Origin: CAYYBZ01 sp964470285 [NCBI: uncultured Oligoflexia bacterium]
Lineage (GTDB): Bacteria; Bdellovibrionota_G; CAYYBZ01
Length of the DNA stretch: 10,049 nt
Assembly: GCA_964470285.1 (NCBI GenBank)
Contig: CAYYBZ010000031.1
Span: forward strand, 1-10,049
Direction: 5' to 3'
Position 1 is the stretch's first letter; each line of letters opens with the position of its first letter. This document shows positions 1-6,429 of the stretch, in pieces. Below the pieces are notes generated by a model. That model was given only the letters and a program-made list of their open reading frames with translations, was not told where the DNA came from and searched no databases. The position numbers and the translations under genes are program-made.

Positions 1-2601
1 GATTATGCCGTTCATCGGAGTTCTTATCTCATGGCTCATATTTGCCAGAAACTGGCTTTTCAACCTGGACGACTCAATTGCATTTTCTCTGGCAGCTACA
101 ATTTCCGTTATATCGATAAAGGACCTGATAGCTCCCTTTATTTCACCCCGGTCGTCGGTTATTACATCTGCATTGACGATAACATTTATGCTTCTTCCGT
201 TTTTAAGTTTTAACTCGGAATGTTTTCCGTAAACAGCTTTTGCATGACCGTTAATAAAAAGTTCGCAGGTTTCTTTTAAACAATTGTCAAATATTTCAAA
301 GCACGGTTTCCCGATAATTTCTCCGGCGTTCATACCCGTAACTTGAGTAAAAGCATCATTTGCAGATGCTATGCAGTTTTTTGCATCAACTGTATAAATG
401 GCTGTAGCGGCTGTTTTAAGAATTTTATGCTGGAAGGCCAAAGTTTCTTCAATTCTTATTTTTGATTCAAGCCTCTCTTCTTCCACCCTTATTGCAGAAG
501 AAATGATCCCGATAAGCTTGTTGTCTGCGTCGGAGACAACCCTCTTATCAGCAAACATGAAGCACAGTGCGGCTTTCACTTCTCCGGGCAGGGAAATCTT
601 CTTGCCCAGATAGGATTTGATATTCAGTTCTTTGATTAAAGGTGATATTTTGAAATATTCCGGATTTTGTTCTTCCGTAAGTAAAAGAGGAGTCTCTTCT
701 TCGCGTGATACTACCCGGTAGCATATTCTTTTTTCAGGATTGCTCGGAGGTTCACTTCCCGGAGGAAAATTAAATTTGGTTACGGTATTGAATTTTCCGT
801 CTTTAAACCTTGAGTACATGGCTACTTTCGCTTTTAGTAATTCCGCGCATACCTGAACCAAAGACGAAATGTTTTGTAACGGGTCGGATACAAAGTTTAG
901 AAGGCAATCATTGATCCTGGCGAATCTCGTCTGCGATTCTTTTACCTGGCTAATATCGGAAGATACGCCTCTCAGCCCGACCGGCTTGCCGTTTTTTATT
1001 ATCGGTGAAGAATAGATAATAACCGGTATTCTTTCCCCTGTTTTTGTAACCGCGGTATATTCCTCACCTTGAGTTTTTTCACCTTTGAGTGCTTTTGAAA
1101 AATTGGCAATTACTTTTTCCCTTTCTTCGGCTGCCACCAACTGAACCGTATTTATTCCTTTTTCTAAATCCTCCCGCGTATAACCGTATTTCTCATACGC
1201 ATATCTGTTTGTGAAAGTAAGATTTCCGTTAATGTCGGTTTCAAATATAACCTGCGGTAAAAAGTCCGAAAGCTCTCTGAATTTCCTTTCGCTTTCCTCT
1301 ACATTACGAATCATTTCCTGTTTTTCCGTTATGTCTTCAACCATTTCAATAGCGGCTATCGTTTTCCCGTTTTCATCTTTTATAGGGGATGAGACTATTC
1401 TAAAGTTTATTATTTTATCTCCGGCAGGTGTTTCAGTTACAGATTCATGTCTTTTTCCATCCTTAAGCGTATGAATTGTAGGGCAATAACTGCAGGGCTC
1501 TTTTCTTGGGGGGTTATTATACACCTCATAACATATATGTTGTTGTGAAGCATCAACATTGGGGAACCAATCCTGCATCTGTTTATTCAATGTCATTATT
1601 CTCATTTCAGGCGAGATGAGGGCAACGCCTATTCCTATATTATCAACAAGGCTTCTATATTTCTGCTCGGATTCTCCCAAAGCCTTCCTATTTGCGTAAT
1701 CTTCGCTTATATCCCTGACCGTAGCCTGAATAACGTCTTTGCCCTTAAGGTTAAATTTTGCAAGAAGAACGTCGGCCATAAATTCTTCTCCGGTAGCCCT
1801 TTTATGCACCCATAAAAATTTGTTGAACCCCTGCTGAAAGGCACTTGTTATTTTATCCTGTGCGGCATCCATGGAATTTCTACCGTCAGGCTGATTCTTC
1901 GGAGAAACCTGTGCCGGATGCTTTAATAAAAATTCCTCTTTGTATTTAAATCTGAAAACATCAAGGGTTGCCTGATTACAGTCGAAAAATCCCTTTTCGT
2001 CCAGTAGCATTATGGGATCACTCGACGATTCGAAAAGTTTTCTGTATCTTTCTTCGCTCTCGGCCAGTGAAATCTGGATATTTTTTCTTTGCCCTATTTC
2101 ATCTTCCAGTTTACGGAACTGTTCCCTGTTAACAATTGAGACGGCTGCAAGATCAGATACAGTTTGTATAAATTGTAGATTCTCTTCACTGAATCGGATT
2201 TTTTCATCCGTATGTCCGACAAACAAAACAGCAATTGTTTTATCCTGATATTTTACAGGTGTTCCGATCAAAGCTTTTATGTCGGGATGCCATGGAGGAA
2301 AGCTTATGAAATGAGGGTGTTTGCTGATATTATCCGAAATTACACTCTCTCCGGCTGCTACTCTGCCCAGTATTCCCTGACCCTGGATGACAGTCCCGGA
2401 CGGTATTTTATCCATGGGATAATGGGATTGAAATGCTTTGCCTATTCGGCCGGTTTTTTCATCTATGAGCGCTATAACTCCCATTTCAGCGTTGACAATC
2501 TCTCTGGCAACGTCAATTGTGCTTTGAAGAAACTCATCCAAATCTTTTTTTTCAATGATTTGATCCGCTATTTGATGGAGGGTCTTTAACTGTTTTAGCA
2601 T
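1..2601 (-). CDS. Multi-sensor (GAF/PAS) histidine kinase, 3' end outside window
   Basis: The reading frame is open from the ATG at 2601-2599 to base 1 (867 codons) and runs off the left edge. No membrane helix is seen, so the sensor part should be cytoplasmic. Domains in order: GAF (about 1-160), PAS (about 180-305, starting ESEERYRKLFESS), PAS (about 308-430), PAS (about 435-555), a second GAF-like domain (about 560-710), PAS (about 720-840), then a dimerisation helix with the H-box FLANMSHEIRTPMNGII; the phospho-accepting histidine is His857. The ATPase domain and any receiver lie beyond the window. The second PAS has Cys357 and a Cys370-x2-Cys373 pair, and the last PAS has Cys767, Cys774 and Cys779, so redox or metal sensing is possible. 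The start has a modest Shine-Dalgarno-like AGGGTG 5 nt upstream. It is transcribed divergently from the FadL-like gene. The signal is unknown. Role as a sensor kinase is secure; domain edges are approximate. Confidence 0.93.
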   Translation of the reverse strand, partial: MLKQLKTLHQIADQIIEKKDLDEFLQSTIDVAREIVNAEMGVIALIDEKTGRIGKAFQSHYPMDKIPSGTVIQGQGILGRVAAGESVISDNISKHPHFISFPPWHPDIKALIGTPVKYQDKTIAVLFVGHTDEKIRFSEENLQFIQTVSDLAAVSIVNREQFRKLEDEIGQRKNIQISLAESEERYRKLFESSSDPIMLLDEKGFFDCNQATLDVFRFKYKEEFLLKHPAQVSPKNQPDGRNSMDAAQDKITSAFQQGFNKFLWVHKRATGEEFMADVLLAKFNLKGKDVIQATVRDISEDYANRKALGESEQKYRSLVDNIGIGVALISPEMRIMTLNKQMQDWFPNVDASQQHICYEVYNNPPRKEPCSYCPTIHTLKDGKRHESVTETPAGDKIINFRIVSSPIKDENGKTIAAIEMVEDITEKQEMIRNVEESERKFRELSDFLPQVIFETDINGNLTFTNRYAYEKYGYTREDLEKGINTVQLVAAEEREKVIANFSKALKGEKTQGEEYTAVTKTGERIPVIIYSSPIIKNGKPVGLRGVSSDISQVKESQTRFARINDCLLNFVSDPLQNISSLVQVCAELLKAKVAMYSRFKDGKFNTVTKFNFPPGSEPPSNPEKRICYRVVSREEETPLLLTEEQNPEYFKISPLIKELNIKSYLGKKISLPGEVKAALCFMFADKRVVSDADNKLIGIISSAIRVEEERLESKIRIEETLAFQHKILKTAATAIYTVDAKNCIASANDAFTQVTGMNAGEIIGKPCFEIFDNCLKETCELFINGHAKAVYGKHSELKLKNGRSINVIVNADVITDDRGEIKGAIRSFIDITEIVAARENAIESSRLKSQFLANMSHEIRTPMNGII

Positions 2602-2773
2602 ATATACACCCTAAAGTTAAAAGGCATTTTAATCATACATCATGGCCGGAAATTATTAAAAGAATAATTATTCGGAATATATATAAGATTATGATATGAC
2701 CTGTTAAAATGACTTAAAAAACATTTCGGCATAATTTTGCTGATTTTAATAATCTGATATAGGAGGTTTACCG
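2602..2773. promoter_or_regulatory. Divergent intergenic region with palindrome
   Basis: This 172-bp AT-rich spacer must hold the promoters of both the minus-strand kinase and the plus-strand FadL-like gene. It contains a perfect 12-bp palindrome, GAATAATTATTC, at 2662-2673, which may be an operator. It lies inside a looser inverted repeat running from CCGG (2646-2649) to TTCGG (2671-2675). No convincing sigma-70 -35/-10 pair was picked out by eye. A sigma-54-like GG/GC pair at 2728-2740 has the wrong spacing. The assignment as a regulatory region is inferred from gene orientation. Confidence 0.4.
2761..2766 (+). promoter_or_regulatory. Strong Shine-Dalgarno of the FadL-like gene
   Basis: A perfect AGGAGG lies 7 nt upstream of the ATG at 2774. 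It fixes the start of the outer-membrane transporter and is the strongest ribosome binding site in the window. Confidence 0.85.
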
Positions 2774-4033
2774 ATGAAAAAGCATATTTTTTTATCCTCT
2801 TTTATTATTTTAATCATTTTTATTCATACGAACGCATTTTCGCTGGGATACAAGCAACCGAGCATTGATCCCAGGGCAAGCGGCATGGCAGGGGGGGCAA
2901 AGGTGGACACAAAAAGCCCGGCAGTCATTTTTTATAATCCTGCGGGCCTGTCATACATGAACGGTCTGGAAATCTCAGCAGGTATGCACTTTATACTTCC
3001 GAAATTTGACAGGGTTTCGAATACAGGCGATAAAACTAAAGTTGCAAATAAAGTTTTTCCCTTGCCCGACCTTTATGCCGGATACAGAGTTCCTGATACT
3101 CCTTTAGCCTTCGGTTTGGCTTTTAACGTACCATACGGGCTCGGTGTTGAGTGGGGCGAAGACAGCTTTGCTAAATTCGCCGTTACGAAAGCGACAATGC
3201 TTCTTTTCAACATTCAGCCGACCGTTTCATTTGCTTTTTCGGAAAAATTCTCCGTCGGTTTGGGTATGAGCATACTGACCGGTTACGTCAATTACGCACG
3301 TAAATTCGATTTGGGCCAGGCTGCCGACCTGGGAGTATTGACGGGGCAGGAATTCACAACTGAATTTACGGGAAAAGCCACAGATTATTTGCTGTCTCTG
3401 GGAATAATGTGGAAGCCGATAGCGGGACTTACAACAGGTTTAACTTACAGACCCGGAAAATCAATAATATTCTCCGGAGATGTTGATATCAGCGATGCGC
3501 CTGCTGCTTTAGGTCTGGGTGCGGCCGATGTTACATATTCGGGCAATGCAAATTTCAGAATACCAACCGAAATCAGCTGGGGGATATCCTATTATTTTAT
3601 AAAGGAGCTAAAGCTTGAGTTTGATCTTGACTGGATAAGATGGAGCGAGTTTAAAACGCAAAACATTAACGTCATCGAAAATCCTGCATTTTCCCTTGCC
3701 ATAGACCGCAACTGGAAAAACTCCTTCATTTATATTTTGGGTCTGGAGTATTATGTTACGGAAAGCGTGGCTTTAAGAACGGGATACTCCTTCATAGAAA
3801 ATTCAATACCGGACGAAACTTACGAACCTGCGATTCCCGATACGCAAAGACACGTTGTATCCATCGGGACCGGATATAAAATTAAAAACTGGATGCTTAA
3901 TATCGCGTACGAGGCAGTAATCTCCAAGGATAATGTCGTGGACAACAGCCTGCTGGGTCCTTACGGAGATTTGGACGGAAGCTACGGCGCCTTTGCCAAC
4001 ATTATAACAGTCGGAGCCCACTACATTTTCTAA
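2774..4033 (+). CDS. FadL/OmpP1/TodX-family outer-membrane transport protein
   Basis: A 419-residue protein with a classic signal peptide (MKKH, then a hydrophobic stretch to about residue 20, cleavage near NAFS). After cleavage comes the family N-terminal hatch-like region, with SGMAGGA (36-42) and FYNPAGL (53-59); the NPAG motif is the hallmark of FadL-type proteins. The rest is alternating amphipathic strands with aromatic girdles, ending in the C-terminal Phe419 recognised by the BAM machinery. The length fits the usual 400-450 residues, so the gene looks intact. FadL-family barrels take up hydrophobic compounds (long-chain fatty acids, alkanes, aromatics) by diffusion across the outer membrane; the substrate here cannot be told. 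It appears to be a single-gene transcription unit, divergent from the kinase and convergent with the PilW relic, whose truncated end lies only 33 bp away. No fatty-acid metabolism gene is visible nearby. Confidence 0.9.
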   Translation: MKKHIFLSSFIILIIFIHTNAFSLGYKQPSIDPRASGMAGGAKVDTKSPAVIFYNPAGLSYMNGLEISAGMHFILPKFDRVSNTGDKTKVANKVFPLPDLYAGYRVPDTPLAFGLAFNVPYGLGVEWGEDSFAKFAVTKATMLLFNIQPTVSFAFSEKFSVGLGMSILTGYVNYARKFDLGQAADLGVLTGQEFTTEFTGKATDYLLSLGIMWKPIAGLTTGLTYRPGKSIIFSGDVDISDAPAALGLGAADVTYSGNANFRIPTEISWGISYYFIKELKLEFDLDWIRWSEFKTQNINVIENPAFSLAIDRNWKNSFIYILGLEYYVTESVALRTGYSFIENSIPDETYEPAIPDTQRHVVSIGTGYKIKNWMLNIAYEAVISKDNVVDNSLLGPYGDLDGSYGAFANIITVGAHYIF

Positions 4034-4055
4034 AAAATTCAATATAAAAATGTAG
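4021..4055. terminator. Weak hairpin at the end of the FadL-like gene
   Basis: A perfect 9-bp inverted repeat, CTACATTTT (4021-4029) and AAAATGTAG (4047-4055), flanks a 17-nt loop and overlaps the FadL-like stop codon. It is AT-rich and not followed directly by a T-run, so its strength as an intrinsic terminator is doubtful. Its position between two converging genes is what one would expect for a terminator serving either side. Confidence 0.3.
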
Positions 4056-4066
4056 AAATCCAATTA

Positions 4067-4414
4067 TCATAAATTTTTCAATGGTTCTGCGGTATCCCCG
4101 TCGGCATTTAAATCTGATTTTATACTTATTTTATAGGGTTGTGCTATTGTCAAAGGAATAGGAGCCGCAGCTTTCCCGCTCATCATCTGCGGATAAGCCT
4201 GTGCGGGATTTGAACCCGCTCCTCTGATATCCCTTCCGATAAGGAAAAAAGCCAGTTGCGGAGCGTTTTGTACCCTTGCCTTAATTCTTTCTACCTTTAA
4301 TCTTTTTTCCGTATGCTTAAAATAGTTATACCCGGCAATTATAATTAAAGAACCCAGAACGAGCGCAATCATGACTTCTGTAAGAGACAATCCTTTTTTA
4401 CTAAAAACGTACAT
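4067..4414 (-). pseudogene. Truncated PilW-like type IV minor pilin (relic)
   Basis: The 115-codon frame starts with a type IV prepilin signal: leader MYVFSKKG, then LSLTEVMIALVLGSLIII with the conserved Glu at position 5 of the mature chain, a hydrophobic helix and an alpha1-C-like stretch. It continues with the PilW hallmark FFLIGRDIRGAGSNPA (about 74-89) and KSDLNADGDT. In PilW proteins the last motif (SDLNGDGDT) is normally followed by many more residues of beta-strand domain; here the frame ends six residues later (EPLKNL, stop) and the FadL-like gene lies just beyond. So the C-terminal half seems to be missing. No Shine-Dalgarno precedes the ATG, an in-frame TAA sits immediately upstream, and the candidate sigma-54 promoter has lost one of the two invariant -24 guanines. 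A functional short variant cannot be excluded, but decay after a rearrangement is the simplest reading. Confidence 0.75.
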
Positions 4415-4447
4415 TTATATGTATTTAGAATCAAATTAGGAGATATC

Positions 4448-4462
4448 GCAAAGTATATTCTA
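4448..4462 (-). promoter_or_regulatory. Degenerate sigma-54-like promoter of the PilW relic
   Basis: On the minus strand the sequence reads TAGAATATACTTTGC. It matches the sigma-54 layout (T-G-G at -24, TTTGC at -12, correct 10-nt spacing) except that the first invariant G is A. The -12 element lies 34 nt before the relic's ATG, close to the 38 and 30 nt seen for the two intact sigma-54 promoters nearby. It is inferred to be a decayed promoter and could be chance in this AT-rich region. Confidence 0.35.
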
Positions 4463-4566
4463 AAAGATTAAAAAAACAAAACTTGATGTGTCTTTTACTA
4501 CCTTATTCTTCTTTTTTTATTTCAATAAGTTCATATTACGGGAAAATAAGGGTAAAAAAACACTCT

Positions 4567-4580
4567 GATATTATAATATC
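4567..4580. promoter_or_regulatory. 14-bp palindrome, candidate enhancer-binding site
   Basis: GATATTATAATATC is a perfect palindrome. Its centre lies 84.5 bp upstream of the -12 cytosine of the sigma-54 promoter at 4644-4658, which puts it about 96 bp before the expected transcription start. That is where upstream activator sites for sigma-54 activators usually lie. It also lies 125 bp upstream of the -12 element of the relic promoter on the other strand. The function is inferred from position and symmetry only. Confidence 0.4.
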
Positions 4581-4643
4581 TTGAACCACTTTTTTAAGAC
4601 ATTAATATGATTGATTTAATTACGTTATTATTTTTTTTATTTA

Positions 4644-4658
4644 TGGCCCGCAAATTGC
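4644..4658 (+). promoter_or_regulatory. Sigma-54 promoter before the small Cys-rich membrane protein
   Basis: TGGCCCGCAAATTGC fits the RpoN consensus TGGCACG-N4-TTGC with a single mismatch. The invariant GG (4645-4646) and GC (4657-4658) are separated by exactly 10 nt. A T-rich tract lies directly upstream. Transcription should start near 4670, leaving about 26 nt of leader with a GGAGG before the ATG at 4696. Sigma-54 promoters need an ATP-dependent enhancer-binding activator; in several bacteria pilin genes are driven this way (PilR). Confidence 0.8.
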
Positions 4659-4683
4659 TTTATGTTTAGCAGAATTAATTCAT

Positions 4684-4688
4684 GGAGG
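4684..4688 (+). promoter_or_regulatory. Shine-Dalgarno that selects the ATG at 4696
   Basis: GGAGG is separated by 7 nt from the ATG at 4696. An in-frame TTG at 4690 would begin two codons earlier but leaves only 1 nt of spacing, so the ATG is the real start. Confidence 0.75.
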
Positions 4689-4695
4689 TTTGACA

Positions 4696-4944
4696 ATGAA
4701 CATTATCTTAAGAATTAAAAATGCAGTAAAAAGCAATAAGAAATACTTACGAATGATAACCCTGACTTTACTTATTATGTTTGCTCTTTCAATTTACTTT
4801 ATTAAAGAAAGCAATAAATCTTCGGCACAGCAAAGATTTTCAGCCGCAAATTTCAGGTGTTTTAAAACGAAATGCGATGTAAATAAATCCAATGATAATC
4901 TTTGTTATGAATGCAGCGATTATCATATCGTTGTTAATAGATAA
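4696..4944 (+). CDS. Small single-pass membrane protein with two cysteine pairs, unknown function
   Basis: An 82-residue protein not recognised as any named family. A basic N-terminus (MNIILRIKNAVKSNKKYLR) precedes one hydrophobic helix at about 21-36, then a 46-residue tail rich in Lys, Ser, Asn and Cys. By the positive-inside rule the tail should face the periplasm. The tail holds Cys55-x4-Cys60 and Cys70-x2-Cys73, which could form disulphides or bind metal. There is no prepilin Gly/Glu5 pattern, so it is not an ordinary pilin, and no lipobox. Reality as a gene is supported by an excellent sigma-54 promoter, a correctly spaced GGAGG and a terminator-like hairpin right after the stop. It lies between the PilW relic and the sigma-54-driven PilX-like gene, so a pilus-related or co-regulated role is possible. 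It could also be an accessory protein of the kinase downstream. Confidence 0.7.
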   Translation: MNIILRIKNAVKSNKKYLRMITLTLLIMFALSIYFIKESNKSSAQQRFSAANFRCFKTKCDVNKSNDNLCYECSDYHIVVNR

Positions 4945-4986
4945 AAGATTATTAACCATGTTTTTTCTTACTAATTATCTTTTTTT
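4943..4986 (+). terminator. AT-rich intrinsic terminator after the small membrane protein
   Basis: The arms AAAAGATTATTA (4943-4954) and TAATTATCTTTT (4972-4983) pair over 12 positions with one mismatch. The right arm runs into a T-tract to 4986. The hairpin begins at the stop codon of the small gene. Its low GC content makes it weak, but the layout fits a rho-independent terminator and would separate this unit from the next sigma-54 promoter. Confidence 0.45.
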
Positions 4987-5119
4987 ATACCAACAATAAA
5001 TTCAATTAGTTAGCAACCTCGACGGGTAAAAGTTAACCCCCTTTGATTTTAATCAGTTTTCACGCTCACAAATATCTCTTTATTATCAATGCCTTCTATT
5101 GTCATTTTTTTAGGGCCGA
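4987..5119. other. Intergenic region upstream of the PilX-like promoter
   Basis: No gene is seen in this stretch. It contains TGATT-TT-AATCA (5044-5055), an inverted repeat whose centre is 84.5 bp upstream of the -12 cytosine of the following sigma-54 promoter. It also contains a short GGGT...ACCC symmetry around 5025-5040. Both may be activator sites; neither is proven. Confidence 0.3.
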
Positions 5120-5134
5120 TGGCATACTTGTTGC
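5120..5134 (+). promoter_or_regulatory. Sigma-54 promoter of the PilX-like/hybrid kinase operon
   Basis: TGGCATACTTGTTGC matches the RpoN consensus, with GG at 5121-5122 and GC at 5133-5134 at exact 10-nt spacing. The expected start of transcription is near 5146. An AGGAAGG ribosome binding site follows at 5152-5158, 5 nt before the ATG at 5164. The very short leader and fitting geometry make this the likely promoter for the pilin-like gene and the kinase after it. Confidence 0.85.
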
Positions 5135-5163
5135 GGTTTGTGTGATCATTCAGGAAGGTCGAA

Positions 5164-6411
5164 ATGATTAATATTTCCAAAAATCAAAAAGGCTCTGCTT
5201 TGATAATTGTTCTTCTTCTGATTCTAGCCCTTAATTTCATGATGGTTACCTCTCTTCATTCAAGCAATTTCGGACTAAAAATAAGTAAAAACTACTACAG
5301 GCAGGCCAGAAATTATAATCTTGCCGAACTGGGATTAAACAAGGTAAAACTTTTACTTTCTAAAAAAGATTCTTTTTCCCAACTCCTAAATCCCGTCATT
5401 TATGAAGACGGTATAGTTTTCTCAAAAACATATAAAAGCGGAGATAGAATAAAAGTTAAGGTTCTTAACAATACTGAAGGATTGTATGCGGATTACGGCG
5501 GGAAATATAAGGATACCGACGGCCTTGTAATAATAAGATCTTCTGCCTATTCAAGAAGCGGATCGCAAACACAAATCGAAGCCTACGTAGGCAAACCGCA
5601 GGGAGTAAAATTACCGGATGCTCCGCTTGAAGGTAGAGGGGCAATAGCGGCTTGCGGCAAAGACCCCAACATTTTTTTAGCCGGCAATGCGGTAGTTCAG
5701 GGTACTGACGAAGATATCGCGGATGAAAAATCAGGGGATAAAAAGAATTCAAAAGAAAAAACGAAAAATAAATTGAAAAAAGATTCTGATGACGAGAGCA
5801 ATAAATCGGAAACATCACCCGCAATTATATTTGAAACCCAAAGTCTGTATAAAAATCAATATAAGGTATCCGGCCGGAAAGTAGCCGTTTCTGGATATCC
5901 TCAGGATGTAACGACCGGAATAGATATGAACTGTTCAGAATGGCTTAATTTATCAAATCAGCTTGCCGCACTAAAAGAAAGAGAAAACGTTAATTTAATA
6001 TCATCACATAAGGCGTTAAAAAATGCTCAATTCGGAACAGAAGAAAAACCCATGATTACAATAATCGGTTCCATGAAGGGAAATCTTAATATTAAAAATA
6101 ATTCATCCGGCGCAGGCATTTTAATAATCGCAGGCAATAATAAGGTCACTCTAACCAAAAATTTCAGATTTAAAGGTTTAGTCATAATCCTTGGAGACAG
6201 AAGCAGATTAAAAGTAACGGGCTCGTCCGAAATATCCGGGCATATAATCGTTAATAAAGGCAAAGAAGATTCCGAAAGAGAGCTTGAGGTGGTCTCGAAT
6301 GCAAAAGTAATTTACAGTCCCGAAGATTTCTACTACGCCGCAAGATCTCTTGGTAATTTTTCACAGACAGGATCAAACCTTGTCACTTACTCGTGGCAGG
6401 AGAAGTTTTGA
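5164..6411 (+). CDS. PilX-like type IV pilus minor pilin / assembly protein
   Basis: A 415-residue protein. The N-terminus is a PilX-type prepilin signal: MINISKNQKG, cleavage after Gly10, then SALIIVLLLILALNFMMV; as usual for PilX-like proteins Glu5 is absent. The following SSNFGLKISKNYYRQARNYNLAELGLNKVK (about 33-62) matches the PilX N-terminal pattern of an NxA-rich alpha helix. It is much longer than classical PilX (under 200 residues). Residues 181-216 are an extremely charged Lys/Asp/Glu/Ser insertion, likely disordered. The C-terminal third has short glycine-spaced hydrophobic strands (GAGILIIAG, FKGLVIILG, ISGHIIV), suggesting a stacked beta domain. PilX-like proteins prime the pilus tip together with other minor pilins and PilY1; no PilY1 is in the window. 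It is driven by the sigma-54 promoter at 5120-5134 and lies 18 nt before the hybrid kinase, so the two are probably co-transcribed. Confidence 0.82.
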   Translation: MINISKNQKGSALIIVLLLILALNFMMVTSLHSSNFGLKISKNYYRQARNYNLAELGLNKVKLLLSKKDSFSQLLNPVIYEDGIVFSKTYKSGDRIKVKVLNNTEGLYADYGGKYKDTDGLVIIRSSAYSRSGSQTQIEAYVGKPQGVKLPDAPLEGRGAIAACGKDPNIFLAGNAVVQGTDEDIADEKSGDKKNSKEKTKNKLKKDSDDESNKSETSPAIIFETQSLYKNQYKVSGRKVAVSGYPQDVTTGIDMNCSEWLNLSNQLAALKERENVNLISSHKALKNAQFGTEEKPMITIIGSMKGNLNIKNNSSGAGILIIAGNNKVTLTKNFRFKGLVIILGDRSRLKVTGSSEISGHIIVNKGKEDSERELEVVSNAKVIYSPEDFYYAARSLGNFSQTGSNLVTYSWQEKF

Positions 6412-6429
6412 TAAGAATCGGAGGTTATT

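Noticed and set aside
2012-2589. Plus-strand frames over the left kinase region
   Set aside because: They are antisense shadows of the long minus-strand kinase frame, which has coherent GAF/PAS/HisKA domains across all 867 codons.
2727-2740. Sigma-54-like element CGGCATAATTTTGC upstream of the FadL-like gene
   Set aside because: GG and GC are separated by 9 rather than 10 nt, a spacing that normally abolishes RpoN binding, and the leading T is C.
4203-4219. Perfect tRNA T-arm lookalike on the minus strand (GCGGG, loop TTCAAAT, CCCGC)
   Set aside because: It lies inside the PilW reading frame, encoding the family motif GAGSNPA, and no matching acceptor stem, D-arm or anticodon arm is found around it. 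Coincidence.
5049-5105. Minus-strand mini-ORF of 18 codons (MTIEGIDNKEIFVSVKTD), open for about 17 more codons upstream
   Set aside because: The composition looks protein-like, but there is no ribosome binding site, it overlaps the region of the PilX-like gene's sigma-54 promoter, and it is too short to support. It could be a 3' relic of a lost gene.
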